Of a stretch of DNA of 64,000 bases, positions 1-8,557 are shown in pieces. Origin of the DNA: Microbacteriaceae bacterium (GTDB lineage: Bacteria > Actinomycetota > Actinomycetes > Actinomycetales > Microbacteriaceae); the NCBI GenBank assembly GCA_004297935.1, contig SCRE01000005.1:1-64000 (forward strand), read 5' to 3'. Under the pieces are notes generated by a model, which saw only the letters and a list, made by a program, of their open reading frames with translations, did not search any database and was not told the DNA's origin. The first letter of the stretch is position 1. The number at the start of each line of letters is the position of its first letter. A program made the translations under genes and the position numbers.

Positions 1-72
1 CGGGTGCGTAACGATTGGCAGTTCTACCGGGACCGCCGGCCGGACTCGTACACGTCGATTCCGAAGCCGTAA
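1..72 (+). CDS. Carbon-nitrogen hydrolase, C-terminal fragment (probable beta-ureidopropionase), cut by window edge
   Basis: Frame 1 is open from the first base to a TAA at 70-72 and encodes the last 23 residues, including 'DWQFYRDRRPDSY'. The nitrilase-superfamily beta-ureidopropionase / N-carbamoyl amino acid hydrolase family commonly ends in such a 'WQFYRDRRP' tail. The catalytic Glu-Lys-Cys part lies outside the window. The gene sits directly upstream of dihydropyrimidinase on the same strand, which fits hydrolysis of N-carbamoyl-beta-alanine to beta-alanine, CO2 and ammonia. The family call rests on a short tail plus context. Confidence 0.6.
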   Translation, partial: RVRNDWQFYRDRRPDSYTSIPKP

Positions 73-78
73 CAGACG

Positions 79-182
79 GTGATCGAGTAGCGAGGAACGA
101 GCGTATCGAGATCAGAAGATCACGAGCACGCACATCGGGGTCTCGATACGCGTGCTCGTACCTCGCACGCTACCCGACCACC
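79..182. repeat. REP-like intergenic element
   Basis: An imperfect long inverted repeat: the left arm contains 'GATCGAGTAGCGAGGAACG' and 'GTATCGAGA', and the right arm contains 'TCTCGATACGCGTGCTCG' and 'CTACCCGACCACC'. Related sequences recur at 1722-1950 and inside the phnE reading frame near 16270-16420, so this is a dispersed repeat family rather than a gene. A stem-loop in the transcript is possible. Confidence 0.6.
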
Positions 183-226
183 GGGCAGGGACCGGGCAGG
201 GACCGGGCAGGGACCGGGCAGGGACA
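183..226. repeat. Tandem repeat, 11-bp unit x4
   Basis: Four consecutive copies of GGGCAGGGACC (last copy ending in ACA). They lie between the REP-like element and the dihydropyrimidinase start. No function is evident. Confidence 0.85.
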
Positions 227-260
227 ATGACCACCGGGCAAGGACACACTAGGGGATGAC

Positions 261-1721
261 ATGAAGACACTGATCAAGAACGGGACGGTCGTGAACGCGA
301 CCGGAACGGCATCCGCGGATGTGTTGATCGACGGCGACACGATCGCCGCAGTGCTGGCGCCGGGGTCGACACTGCTCGGCTTCGACATCGAGCACAACGT
401 GGACACGGTGATCGATGCGGCCGGCAAATACGTGATCCCGGGCGGGATCGATGCGCACACGCACATGGAGATGCCGTTCGGCGGCACGCAGGCCTCAGAC
501 ACGTTCGAGACCGGCACGCGTGCCGCGGCCTGGGGTGGAACGACCAGCATCGTCGACTTCATCGTGCAGTATCCCGACCAGAACGTGGTCGATCAGTATC
601 ACCTGTGGCACGAGAAGGCCGCAGGCAACTGCGCGATCGACTACGGCTTTCACCAGATCCTCTCCGACGTGCAGGACTCCTCGCTCACCGCGATGGACGA
701 GCTCGTCGCAGAAGGCGTCACCAGCTTCAAGCTGTTCATGGCATACAAGGGCGTGTTCCTGTCCGACGACGGGCAGATCCTGCGCGCATTCCAGAAGGGC
801 GCCGACAACGGCGCGATGATGATGATGCACGCCGAGAACGGCGCAATCATCGACGTGCTCGTCAAGCAGGCGCTCGAAGCGGGCAATACCTCGCCGTATT
901 TCCACGGGACCACGCGGCCGTGGCAGGCCGAAGAAGAGGCCACGCACCGCGCGATCATGATCGCCGACATCACCGGCGCGCCGCTATACGTCGTGCACGT
1001 GTCCGCGAAGCAGGCTGTCGAGCAGATCGCCGCCGCCCGGGACCGCGGCATGAACGTGTTCGGCGAGACCTGCCCGCAATACCTGTACCTGTCGCTCGAG
1101 GAGCAGCTGGGCGCATCGAGTCAGGAATGGGGGAGCTTCGAGGGCGCCAAATGGGTGTGCTCGACCCCGTTGCGCTCCCGTGAGGAGGGCCACCAGCATC
1201 ACATGTGGCATGCTCTGCGCAGCAACGACCTGCAGATGGTGTCCACCGATCACTGCCCGTTCTGCATGAAGGGGCAGAAGGACATGGGCCTCGGCGACTT
1301 CTCGAAGATTCCGAACGGCATCGGCTCGGTCGAACACCGCATGGATCTGCTCTATCAGGGCGTCGTCGAGGGCAACATCTCGCTGCCGCGCTGGGTCGAG
1401 GTCACCTCGACGACGCCGGCACGCATGTTCGGCATGTACGGCAAGAAGGGTGTGATCCAGCCCGGGGCAGACGGCGACGTCGTGATTTACAACCCTAATG
1501 GCCATACGTCGATCGGACTCGCCGTCGACGGCAACGGCGAGCCGACAGGCCGTACCCATCACATGAACATGGACTACAGCGCGTGGGAGGGCTTCGAGAT
1601 CGACGGTCACGTCGACACGGTGCTCTCGCGCGGCCGCGTCATCGTCGACGACAACCAGTATCTCGGCCACGCGGGCGACGGCGCCTTCATCAAGCGCGGC
1701 CTGACCCAATACCTGACCTAG
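261..1721 (+). CDS. hydA: Dihydropyrimidinase / D-hydantoinase
   Basis: Cytoplasmic zinc amidohydrolase of 486 aa, the usual length of the family. It opens the ring of dihydrouracil or dihydrothymine to the N-carbamoyl-beta-amino acid. Visible metal-site motifs are 'GGIDAHTHMEMPF' (His66, His68), the Lys of 'SFKLFMAYKG' (carbamylated in the family), His of 'MMHAENG', His of 'HVSAKQAVEQI' and Asp of 'STDHCPF'. Start ATG 261 follows AGGGGA. Flanking genes encode the next steps of reductive pyrimidine degradation, so dihydropyrimidinase is preferred over a generic hydantoinase. Exact substrate range cannot be read from sequence. Confidence 0.9.
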   Translation: MKTLIKNGTVVNATGTASADVLIDGDTIAAVLAPGSTLLGFDIEHNVDTVIDAAGKYVIPGGIDAHTHMEMPFGGTQASDTFETGTRAAAWGGTTSIVDFIVQYPDQNVVDQYHLWHEKAAGNCAIDYGFHQILSDVQDSSLTAMDELVAEGVTSFKLFMAYKGVFLSDDGQILRAFQKGADNGAMMMMHAENGAIIDVLVKQALEAGNTSPYFHGTTRPWQAEEEATHRAIMIADITGAPLYVVHVSAKQAVEQIAAARDRGMNVFGETCPQYLYLSLEEQLGASSQEWGSFEGAKWVCSTPLRSREEGHQHHMWHALRSNDLQMVSTDHCPFCMKGQKDMGLGDFSKIPNGIGSVEHRMDLLYQGVVEGNISLPRWVEVTSTTPARMFGMYGKKGVIQPGADGDVVIYNPNGHTSIGLAVDGNGEPTGRTHHMNMDYSAWEGFEIDGHVDTVLSRGRVIVDDNQYLGHAGDGAFIKRGLTQYLT

Positions 1722-1961
1722 ACCCCGCTGATCGAGTAGCAGCGGTCGCCAGCCCGTTGCAGAGGAGGGATCGAGCGCAGCGAGATTCAAGCAGAACAAC
1801 GAAGGAGCACGCGTATCGGGATACCCGCCCTTCGACAAGCTCAGGGACCGAGGCCCGCCAGGTCTCGATACGCTCGCTGGCGCTCGCTACTCGACCAACG
1901 AGAGGATACGCTCGCCGGCGCTCGTTACTCGCGTTACTCGACCAACAAGAGGAAGTGAAAG
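1722..1961. repeat. Intergenic region filled with REP-like repeats
   Basis: No ORF is supported. The stretch contains 'CTGATCGAGTAGCAG', 'CGACAAGCTCAGGGACCG', 'GGTCTCGATACGCTCGCTGG' and 'CGCTACTCGACCAACGAG' followed by a second, partial copy. These are the same dispersed family as at 79-182. They separate hydA from the LLM gene, which has its own GAGGAAG ribosome-binding site just before ATG 1962. Confidence 0.6.
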
Positions 1962-2990
1962 ATGGATTTCGGAGTCGTACTTCAGACCAACCCGCCGGCC
2001 GCGCGCACGGTGTATCTCGCGAAGCTCGCCGAGCAATACGGGTTCACGAACGCGTGGACGTTCGACTCCCATCTGCTCTGGCAGGAGCCGTACGTGATCT
2101 ACAGCCGGATTCTCGCAGAGACCGACCGGATCATCGTCGGACCCATGGTCACCAACCCGGCGACGCGCGACTGGACGGTCACGGCATCCACCTATGCGAC
2201 GCTGAACGAGATGTACGGCAATCGCACGGTCTGCGGAATCGGCCGTGGCGACTCGGCCGTGCGTGTCACCAACGGCGCACCGACGACGCTGAAGACACTG
2301 CGTGAGTCGATCCACGTGATCCGCGAACTGGCGAACTCCCGTTCGGTCGAATACAACGGCGCGACCCTGCAGTTTCCGTGGAGTCGCGGCTCGTCGCTGG
2401 AAATGTGGGTTGCGGCCTACGGGCCGCTGGCGCTCAAGCTGGCCGGTGAGGTCGGCGACGGCTTCATCCTGCAGTTGGCGGATGTCGACATCGCCGCGTG
2501 GATGATCCAGACCGTGCGGGATGCCGCGTCCAATGCCGGTCGCGACCCGCTGTCGGTGAAGTTCTGCGTCGCCGCACCGATGTACATCGGTGACGCCAGG
2601 GAAGAATCCCGGGCGCACATGCGCGACGAGTGCCGCTGGTTCGGCGGCATGGTCGGCAACCACGTCGCCGACATCGTGGCGAAGTACGGAACGGGCGGCG
2701 CGGTTCCGCAAGCGCTGACCGACTACATCGCCGGCCGTGAGGGCTACGACTACAACGAGCACGGTCGTGCGGGCAACACGCACACCCAGTTCGTGCCGGA
2801 TGAGATCGTCGATCGCTTCTGCGTGCTCGGCACCGCGGATGACCACATCGAGAAACTGACGCGGTTGAAAGAACTCGGCGTGCATCAGTTCGCCGGTTAC
2901 CTTCAGCACGACAACAAGGAAGAGACGCTACGGGTCTACGGCGAGACCGTCATCCCGGCGCTCTCCGAGCATCTCGTGGCAAAGTCATGA
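1962..2990 (+). CDS. LLM-class (luciferase-like) flavin/F420-dependent oxidoreductase
   Basis: 342-aa TIM-barrel oxidoreductase of the bacterial luciferase-like superfamily. It starts 'MDFGVVLQTNPPAAR' and contains 'ESIHVIRELANSRSVEYNG' and 'PLALKLAGEVGDGFIL', segments characteristic of LLM proteins of the F420-type subfamily. The reaction is unknown. Members of this subfamily are known to accompany hydantoinase and pyrimidine-degradation genes, and this gene sits between dihydropyrimidinase and the omega-aminotransferase. Whether the cofactor is F420 or FMN cannot be decided here. Confidence 0.85.
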   Translation: MDFGVVLQTNPPAARTVYLAKLAEQYGFTNAWTFDSHLLWQEPYVIYSRILAETDRIIVGPMVTNPATRDWTVTASTYATLNEMYGNRTVCGIGRGDSAVRVTNGAPTTLKTLRESIHVIRELANSRSVEYNGATLQFPWSRGSSLEMWVAAYGPLALKLAGEVGDGFILQLADVDIAAWMIQTVRDAASNAGRDPLSVKFCVAAPMYIGDAREESRAHMRDECRWFGGMVGNHVADIVAKYGTGGAVPQALTDYIAGREGYDYNEHGRAGNTHTQFVPDEIVDRFCVLGTADDHIEKLTRLKELGVHQFAGYLQHDNKEETLRVYGETVIPALSEHLVAKS

Positions 2991-3039
2991 TCGACGGCGA
3001 CATCCGCGGCACCACCCACGACGACGCAAGGGAGCAGTC

Positions 3040-4356
3040 ATGAACGACCTCGATCCGGCAGACGGCATACGTGCCCACGATCTGGACATCGCCCACGTCT
3101 TCCACTCCTGGTCGGCTCAGGCGGACCGTAACCCGCTGGTGATCGCGGGCGGCCGCGGATGCCGGGCGTGGGACTTCGATGGAAGGCAGTACCTCGACTT
3201 CTCGAGTCAGCTGGTGAACCTGAATATCGGGCACCAGCATCCGGCGGTCATCGAAGGCATCAAGCGCCAGGCCGAGCAACTGGCCACGATCGCCCCGGCC
3301 ACCGCGAACCTGTCGCGCGGCGAGGCAGCGGCGCGCATCGTCGAGCACGCGCCGGACGGGTTCAACAAGGTCTTCTTCACCAACGGCGGTGCGGATGCCA
3401 ACGAGAACGCGATCAGGATGGCGCGCCTGCACACCGGGCGCGACACCATCTTGTCCAGCTACCGGTCGTATCACGGCAACACCGGTGCGGCGATCGTCGC
3501 GACGGGAGATTGGCGCCGCGTGCAGAACCAGTATGCGCGCGGGCACGCGCACTTCTTCGGGCCGTACCTGTACCGCAGCGAGTTCTGGGCGACCACGCCC
3601 GAGCAGGAGTGCGAGCGGGCGCTGCACCACCTGGAGCGCGTGATCCAGTCCGAGGGACCGTCGTCGATCGCCGGCATCCTGCTCGAGTCGATCCCGGGCA
3701 CGGCGGGCATCCTCGTGCCGCCGGTCGGTTACCTGGCCGGCGTGCGCGCGTTGGCCGACCGGTACGACCTCGTGTTGATCCTCGACGAGGTGATGGCCGG
3801 CTTCGGCCGATCCGGCCGCTGGTTCAGCTTCCAGGGCTACGACGTCACCCCCGACCTGATCACCTTCGCCAAGGGGGTGAACTCGGGCTATGTCCCGGTC
3901 GGCGGCGTCATCGTCTCGGATGCGATCGCTCACGACTTCGACGCGGCCGTCTTCCCGGGCGGGCTCACCTACAGTGGGCATCCACTGGCGATGGGATCGA
4001 TCATGGCGACCTTGGACGCCATGAAGGCGGAGGGCATCGTCGAGAACGCGGCCCGCGTCGGCACCGAGGCGATCGGGCCCGGACTCGCCGAACTGGCCGC
4101 GAAGCATCCGTCGATCGGCGAGGTGCGCGGCGAGGGTGTGTTCTGGGCGGTCGAACTGGTGGCCGATCGTGACACGCGTGAGCCGCTGCCCGCCACGACA
4201 ATGGGCGCACTGAAGGCAGGGCTGCTCGAGCGCGGACTGCTGCCGTTCGTGCAGGACAACCGCGTGCATGTCGTGCCGCCGTGCATCGTCACCGACGACG
4301 AGGTCGCGGAGGCGATGGCGATCTACGACGACGCCCTGACGTCGATCGAATCCTGA
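3040..4356 (+). CDS. Class III PLP aminotransferase (omega-amino acid / beta-alanine-pyruvate type)
   Basis: 438-aa fold-type I aminotransferase. Family signatures are 'YLDFSSQLVNLNIGHQHP', 'FFTNGGADANENAIRMAR' (phosphate/PLP binding), 'LVLILDEVMAGFGRSGRW' (Asp contacting the pyridine nitrogen) and 'ITFAKGVNSGYVPVGG' (Schiff-base Lys). In this cluster the likely job is conversion of beta-alanine to malonate semialdehyde, which the next gene consumes. GGGAGCAG precedes the ATG. Other omega-amino acids or polyamines are possible substrates. Confidence 0.85.
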   Translation: MNDLDPADGIRAHDLDIAHVFHSWSAQADRNPLVIAGGRGCRAWDFDGRQYLDFSSQLVNLNIGHQHPAVIEGIKRQAEQLATIAPATANLSRGEAAARIVEHAPDGFNKVFFTNGGADANENAIRMARLHTGRDTILSSYRSYHGNTGAAIVATGDWRRVQNQYARGHAHFFGPYLYRSEFWATTPEQECERALHHLERVIQSEGPSSIAGILLESIPGTAGILVPPVGYLAGVRALADRYDLVLILDEVMAGFGRSGRWFSFQGYDVTPDLITFAKGVNSGYVPVGGVIVSDAIAHDFDAAVFPGGLTYSGHPLAMGSIMATLDAMKAEGIVENAARVGTEAIGPGLAELAAKHPSIGEVRGEGVFWAVELVADRDTREPLPATTMGALKAGLLERGLLPFVQDNRVHVVPPCIVTDDEVAEAMAIYDDALTSIES

Positions 4357-4422
4357 ACAGGCGAATCGCGGCCACGCGAATCGCACGTCGCGCGAATCGA
4401 ACATCTAACGAAGGAGCCTCTC

Positions 4423-5916
4423 ATGACCGACTTCATCAACCACTGGATCGACGGTACGGCCGTTGAGGGCGAATCGACCCGCACCGCACCCGTCTACGAC
4501 CCGGCGAAGGGCGTCGCCGCCAAGCAGGTGCGCCTGGGCAGTGCGGCGGATGTCGACACCGCGGTCGCCGCCGCGCGCGCGGCTTTTCCGGCGTGGAGCG
4601 ACACCTCCTGGGCGAAACGCCTGCAGGTGATGTTCAATTTTCGCGAACTGCTGAACGCGCGACGTCAGGAGCTCGCGGAGATCCTCACCTCCGAGCACGG
4701 CAAGGTGCTCTCCGACGCGTTCGGCGAGATCACCCGTGGGCTCGAGGTCGTCGAGTTCGCGCTCGGCCTTCCGCATCTGGCCAAGGGCGACTACACCGAG
4801 AACGCGTCGACCGGTGTCGACGTCTACTCGACACGGCAGCCGCTCGGCGTGGTCGGGATCATCACTCCGTTCAACTTTCCGGCGATGGTGCCGATGTGGT
4901 TCTTCCCCGTAGCGATCGCCGCGGGCAACACCGTCGTGTTGAAGCCGAGCGAGAAGGATCCGTCGTCATCGGTGTGGCTGGCCCGTCTCATGCAAGAGGC
5001 GGGGCTGCCGGACGGTGTCTTGAACGTGGTGCACGGAGACAAGGAGTCCGTCGACGCTTTGCTTTCGCATCCGGATGTGGCTTCCATCTCGTTCGTCGGC
5101 TCGACCCCGATCGCGAAATACATCTACGAGACGGCATCGAAGAACGGCAAGCGCGTGCAGGCGCTCGGAGGTGCGAAGAACCACATGCTGGTGCTGCCGG
5201 ATGCCGACCTCGACGTCACGGCCGACGCTGCCGTCAACGCGGGCTTCGGCTCCGCGGGCGAGCGCTGCATGGCCATCAGCGTGCTGCTGGTCGTCGACTC
5301 GGTCGCCGATGAGCTGATCGCGAAGATCACCGGACGGATGGCGGGGCTGAAGACCGGCGACGGTCGCCGCGGCTGCGACATGGGACCGTTGATCACCGGA
5401 GCGCATCGCGACAAGGTCGCCTCGTACATCGACCTCGCGACCGAGGACGGCGCATCCGTGGTGGTGGACGGCCGCGACGTCGAAGCGGACGGCGACGCGG
5501 ACGGTTTCTGGCTGGGTCCGACGCTGATCGACCGGGTGCCGGTCAGCTCGAGGGTGTACACGGACGAGATCTTCGGCCCGGTGCTCTCGATCGTGCGGGT
5601 CTCCGGGTACGAAGAGGGCCTGAACATCATCAACAACGTGCGCTACGGCAACGGGACGGCGATCTTCACGAACGATGGAGGGGCCGCGCGGCGGTTCCAA
5701 CGCGAGGTGCAGGTGGGCATGATCGGCATCAACGTGCCTATTCCTGTGCCGGTGGCCTATTACTCGTTCGGCGGCTGGAACGACTCGATGTTCGGCGACA
5801 TCACCGCGTACGGTGCGGATGGTGTTCGCTTCTTCACCCGCGCGAAGGCCGTCACCAGTCGCTGGCTCGACCCGAGCCACGGTGGCATCAACCTCGGCTT
5901 CCCGCAGAACACCTGA
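4423..5916 (+). CDS. mmsA: CoA-acylating (methyl)malonate-semialdehyde dehydrogenase
   Basis: 497-aa aldehyde dehydrogenase of the MmsA/IolA group. It carries 'GIITPFNFPAMVPMWFFPVAIAAGN', 'VLKPSEKDP', the Gly-rich 'ISFVGSTPIAKYIYE' and the nucleophile motif 'FGSAGERCMAIS' (Cys near residue 283). The family converts malonate semialdehyde to acetyl-CoA (or methylmalonate semialdehyde to propionyl-CoA) with NAD+ and CoA. It ends the pyrimidine/beta-alanine route started by the upstream genes. Start ATG follows AAGGAG. Confidence 0.92.
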   Translation: MTDFINHWIDGTAVEGESTRTAPVYDPAKGVAAKQVRLGSAADVDTAVAAARAAFPAWSDTSWAKRLQVMFNFRELLNARRQELAEILTSEHGKVLSDAFGEITRGLEVVEFALGLPHLAKGDYTENASTGVDVYSTRQPLGVVGIITPFNFPAMVPMWFFPVAIAAGNTVVLKPSEKDPSSSVWLARLMQEAGLPDGVLNVVHGDKESVDALLSHPDVASISFVGSTPIAKYIYETASKNGKRVQALGGAKNHMLVLPDADLDVTADAAVNAGFGSAGERCMAISVLLVVDSVADELIAKITGRMAGLKTGDGRRGCDMGPLITGAHRDKVASYIDLATEDGASVVVDGRDVEADGDADGFWLGPTLIDRVPVSSRVYTDEIFGPVLSIVRVSGYEEGLNIINNVRYGNGTAIFTNDGGAARRFQREVQVGMIGINVPIPVPVAYYSFGGWNDSMFGDITAYGADGVRFFTRAKAVTSRWLDPSHGGINLGFPQNT

Positions 5917-5978
5917 TCCGCGCGACGGCCGAGCGTGAGCGGGCCGAAGCAGGAGTCTGCCGGCCGGCGGACAGTAAG

Positions 5979-6536
5979 GTGGTTTCCGTGACGGACTCGC
6001 GACAGCAGCTCATCGACTACATCTCGGCGGAGGCGGTGTTCCACGGAGACTTCACCCTCACCAGCGGTGCCAAGGCGAGCTACTACGTCGACCTGCGCAA
6101 GGTCAGCCTCGACCACCGAGTGGCTCCGCTGATCGGGCAGGTCATGATCGACCTGATTTCCGATGTTCCGGATGTCTTCGCGGTCGGTGGCATGACGATG
6201 GGGGCCGATCCGATCGCTTCCGCCGTGCTGCACCAAGGTGCAGCCCGTGGACTCGCATACAACGCGTTCGTCGTGCGCAAGGAGCCGAAGGACCACGGCC
6301 GCGGTCGGCAGGTCGAAGGCCCCGACCTCGAGGGCAAGCGTGTGATCGTGCTGGAAGACACGTCGACGACGGGAGGCTCGCCGCTGCAAGCCATCGAAGC
6401 ACTCAAGAAGGTCGACGCCGTCATCGCCGGTGTGGCTGTCGTCGTCGATCGTGCGACCGGTGCGAAAGAGGTGATCGAGGCCGCCGGCTACCCCTACTAC
6501 GCCGCGATCGGGCTCGCCGATCTGGGGCTCGCCTAG
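5979..6536 (+). CDS. pyrE: Orotate phosphoribosyltransferase
   Basis: 185-aa type I phosphoribosyltransferase that makes OMP from orotate and PRPP in pyrimidine biosynthesis. It shows 'FTLTSGAKASYYVDLRK', the PRPP loop 'VIVLEDTSTTGGSPLQAIEAL' and the 'RKEPKDHGRGRQVEG' flexible catalytic loop. Two GTG starts (5979 and 5988) are possible; 'AGTAAGGTG' lies at the first. The next gene begins 3 bp after the stop. Its position beside a pyrimidine-degradation cluster may be coincidence. Confidence 0.95.
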   Translation: MVSVTDSRQQLIDYISAEAVFHGDFTLTSGAKASYYVDLRKVSLDHRVAPLIGQVMIDLISDVPDVFAVGGMTMGADPIASAVLHQGAARGLAYNAFVVRKEPKDHGRGRQVEGPDLEGKRVIVLEDTSTTGGSPLQAIEALKKVDAVIAGVAVVVDRATGAKEVIEAAGYPYYAAIGLADLGLA

Positions 6537-6539
6537 ACC

Positions 6540-8060
6540 GTGGCCAACCACGACGGCGGGGACCCGGCAGATCAGACGGGCTCCAAAGATCACGCGGATG
6601 ACGGCGTTGCGGATGCAATCGATGACGGCTCCGCGGATGTGCTCGGCGGCACAGATTGGCTCCTCGGTCAACTGAGGGGTGGCCGTATGACGGAGCCGCG
6701 CACCACGGAGTCTGCGGTCGTGCCTGAGTCGCCTGCCGCGCCTGAGTCGCCTGCCGCGCCTGGACCGCCTGCCGCGCTTGAGCCGCCCGCTCTGCTTGGA
6801 CCGCCCGCGACCGCGCCTACGCGACCCGCGGATGCGCCGCCGAAGCTGCGGTGGTCCTGGGCGACGGAGTCGGTCGAGCCCATCCCACCTGTCGAGCCTG
6901 TCCCACCTGTCGAGCCTGTTGCATCACCCGAACCAGTCGTATCGCCCGAACCAGTCGTATCGCCCGAACTAGAGGCCGTTGCCGAGCCTGCGGCTCCCGT
7001 CGAACCACCGGGCTTCGCGATCGATCTACCGCCTCAGGCCGAGGCCGTCTCGCCGGCCATGCCTGTTGCGAGTACTCCGGGTGACGAGCCCGCGGGTTTC
7101 GTGTGGGATCTGACTCCGAACGACGAGGTCGATCCATTGGTCCATCCTCAGGCGCAGACGTCTTCGCAATCCAAAGCCGCGGCACAGCCGGAAACCGCTG
7201 CACTGTCGGAAACAGCGCCATTGCCCACCGACCCTCCGGCCACCCGCGCGGCACGACGCCGTGCGGACGCCGCCATGCCGGCCGAACAGCCCTTCGTGCC
7301 CTCTCCTGCTGTCGCCGCGCCGGTCAGTGCCATCCTGCCTGTCGCGCCGCCGGTCAGTGCCATCCCGCCTGTCGCCGCGCCGGTCAGTGCCATGCCGGCG
7401 GCCGCAGAGCAATCCGCGGCGACGAGTAGGTCCGCGCCTGCGGATCGTCCGCGGAGTCCGCGCGGGCGGCGCGACGCATCCGCTCATCGGTCGACGCGTG
7501 TGCTGGTCTGGGTGGCCGGCGCACTGGTGCTCGTGCTGGTGCTGATCGGACTGTTCGTGCTCGGCACCCGGCTGCCCATGATGCTGCAGAGCGCACCGAT
7601 GCCGACTCAGAGTCCGACGAAGACGGCGACTGCGACCCCCACGCCGACTCCGACGGTGGTGGCGACCGGCCCGCAGAGCCCAGGAACACATCCCTGGGAC
7701 ATCCTGCGCGGCGGCGAGTGCCTGCAGCCGTTCAGCACACCGTGGTCGCTGACATTCACCGTCGTCGACTGTGCGACTCCGCATGCCGCACAACTCGTGT
7801 ACGCGGGCGTCTTCTCCACGGATCCCGCCGCCGCGTACCCGGGCGCCGATCAGCTTGCCTCGCAACTCAACGTGTTGTGCAGCCGGCCCGGCATCCTGAA
7901 TCTGGCGGCCGCGGCGGCGTTCACCGATGCGCAACTCCAGGCGGCGTATCCAGCCACGCAGGCGCAGTGGCGGAATGGTCAACGCTCCTACTTCTGCTTC
8001 GTCAATCGCTCCGGCGGCGAGCCGTTGACCGGGAGCATCGCCGGGCCGGGTCCGTCCTGA
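6540..8060 (+). CDS. Membrane protein with Pro/Ala-rich N-terminus and extracytoplasmic septum-formation-like domain
   Basis: 506 aa from GTG 6540; an in-frame ATG at 6687 behind GAGGGG is an alternative start. Residues of roughly 50-310 are low-complexity Pro/Ala/Val/Glu sequence with visible tandem repeats at DNA level (e.g. CCTGTCGAGCC and CGAACCAGTCGTATCGCC units). One transmembrane helix follows ('VLVWVAGALVLVLVLIGLFVL'), then a Thr-rich linker and a C-terminal domain with 'PWDILRGGECL', 'VVDCATPHAAQLVY' and further Cys. This C-terminal pattern resembles the 'septum formation' domain of actinobacterial membrane proteins. Function is unknown; topology suggests a cytoplasmic disordered tail and an outside sensor or binding domain. 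Confidence 0.7.
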   Translation: MANHDGGDPADQTGSKDHADDGVADAIDDGSADVLGGTDWLLGQLRGGRMTEPRTTESAVVPESPAAPESPAAPGPPAALEPPALLGPPATAPTRPADAPPKLRWSWATESVEPIPPVEPVPPVEPVASPEPVVSPEPVVSPELEAVAEPAAPVEPPGFAIDLPPQAEAVSPAMPVASTPGDEPAGFVWDLTPNDEVDPLVHPQAQTSSQSKAAAQPETAALSETAPLPTDPPATRAARRRADAAMPAEQPFVPSPAVAAPVSAILPVAPPVSAIPPVAAPVSAMPAAAEQSAATSRSAPADRPRSPRGRRDASAHRSTRVLVWVAGALVLVLVLIGLFVLGTRLPMMLQSAPMPTQSPTKTATATPTPTPTVVATGPQSPGTHPWDILRGGECLQPFSTPWSLTFTVVDCATPHAAQLVYAGVFSTDPAAAYPGADQLASQLNVLCSRPGILNLAAAAAFTDAQLQAAYPATQAQWRNGQRSYFCFVNRSGGEPLTGSIAGPGPS

Positions 8061-8155
8061 GTGGAACGGCCGCCGCTCCCGTCGTGCACGAAGTGGGGCG
8101 CGGCGATTACCGGTAGCGGCAATGGCTGCCTGCTGCCAAGAAAACTCGAGTCGAT

Positions 8156-8181
8156 TAGTCCATTAGTCGACTAATGGACTA
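8156..8181. promoter_or_regulatory. Perfect 26-bp palindromic operator upstream of the GntR gene
   Basis: The left half is TAGTCCATTAGTC and the right half is its exact reverse complement, with no spacer. The palindrome ends 10 bp before the GTG start of the GntR/YtrA regulator. A -10-like TAGAGT (8180-8185) overlaps its right edge, so the transcript is probably leaderless and a bound regulator would cover the promoter. Autoregulation of the regulator-ABC operon is inferred. Confidence 0.8.
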
Positions 8182-8191
8182 GAGTTGTGCT

Positions 8192-8557
8192 GTGTTCACC
8201 GAAGACAGCCCGCTCTTTCAGCAACTCGCCGATCGGATTGCTGACGACATCGCTGCCGGAACGTATCCGGAAGAGACCGCGGTCCCGTCCGCTACCGACT
8301 TCGCCGTGTTCTTCCACATGAACCCGGCGACCGTGAGCAAGGGCGTCAACCTGCTCGTCGATCTCGGCGTGCTGTACAAGAAACGAGGAATCGGCATGTT
8401 CGTCGCACCGGGCGCCCGGGACACCCTGCGCAGGCGCCGCTTGGACGAGTTTCAGGACAAATACCTCGAACCGCTGCTGACCGAAGCCCGGGTGATCGGC
8501 ATCGACTCCGACACTCTGCGGCAGATGATCTCCGAGAAAGTGAAGGACCACGCATGA
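8192..8557 (+). CDS. GntR-family transcriptional regulator, YtrA type
   Basis: 121 aa, the short YtrA form: an N-terminal winged HTH ('PLFQQLADRIADDIAAGTYPEETAVPSA', 'NPATVSKGVNLLVDLGVLYKKRGIGMFV') and a short helical dimerisation tail, without a ligand domain. The GTG start has no Shine-Dalgarno, consistent with a leaderless message. It overlaps the following ABC ATPase gene by ATGA. YtrA-type regulators usually repress the ABC exporter operon they head, and the 26-bp palindrome just upstream is the obvious site. Confidence 0.92.
   Translation: MFTEDSPLFQQLADRIADDIAAGTYPEETAVPSATDFAVFFHMNPATVSKGVNLLVDLGVLYKKRGIGMFVAPGARDTLRRRRLDEFQDKYLEPLLTEARVIGIDSDTLRQMISEKVKDHA

Noticed and set aside
15-230. 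71-aa ORF at the left edge
   Set aside because: It crosses the end of the nitrilase-like gene in another frame and runs through REP-like and tandem-repeat DNA.
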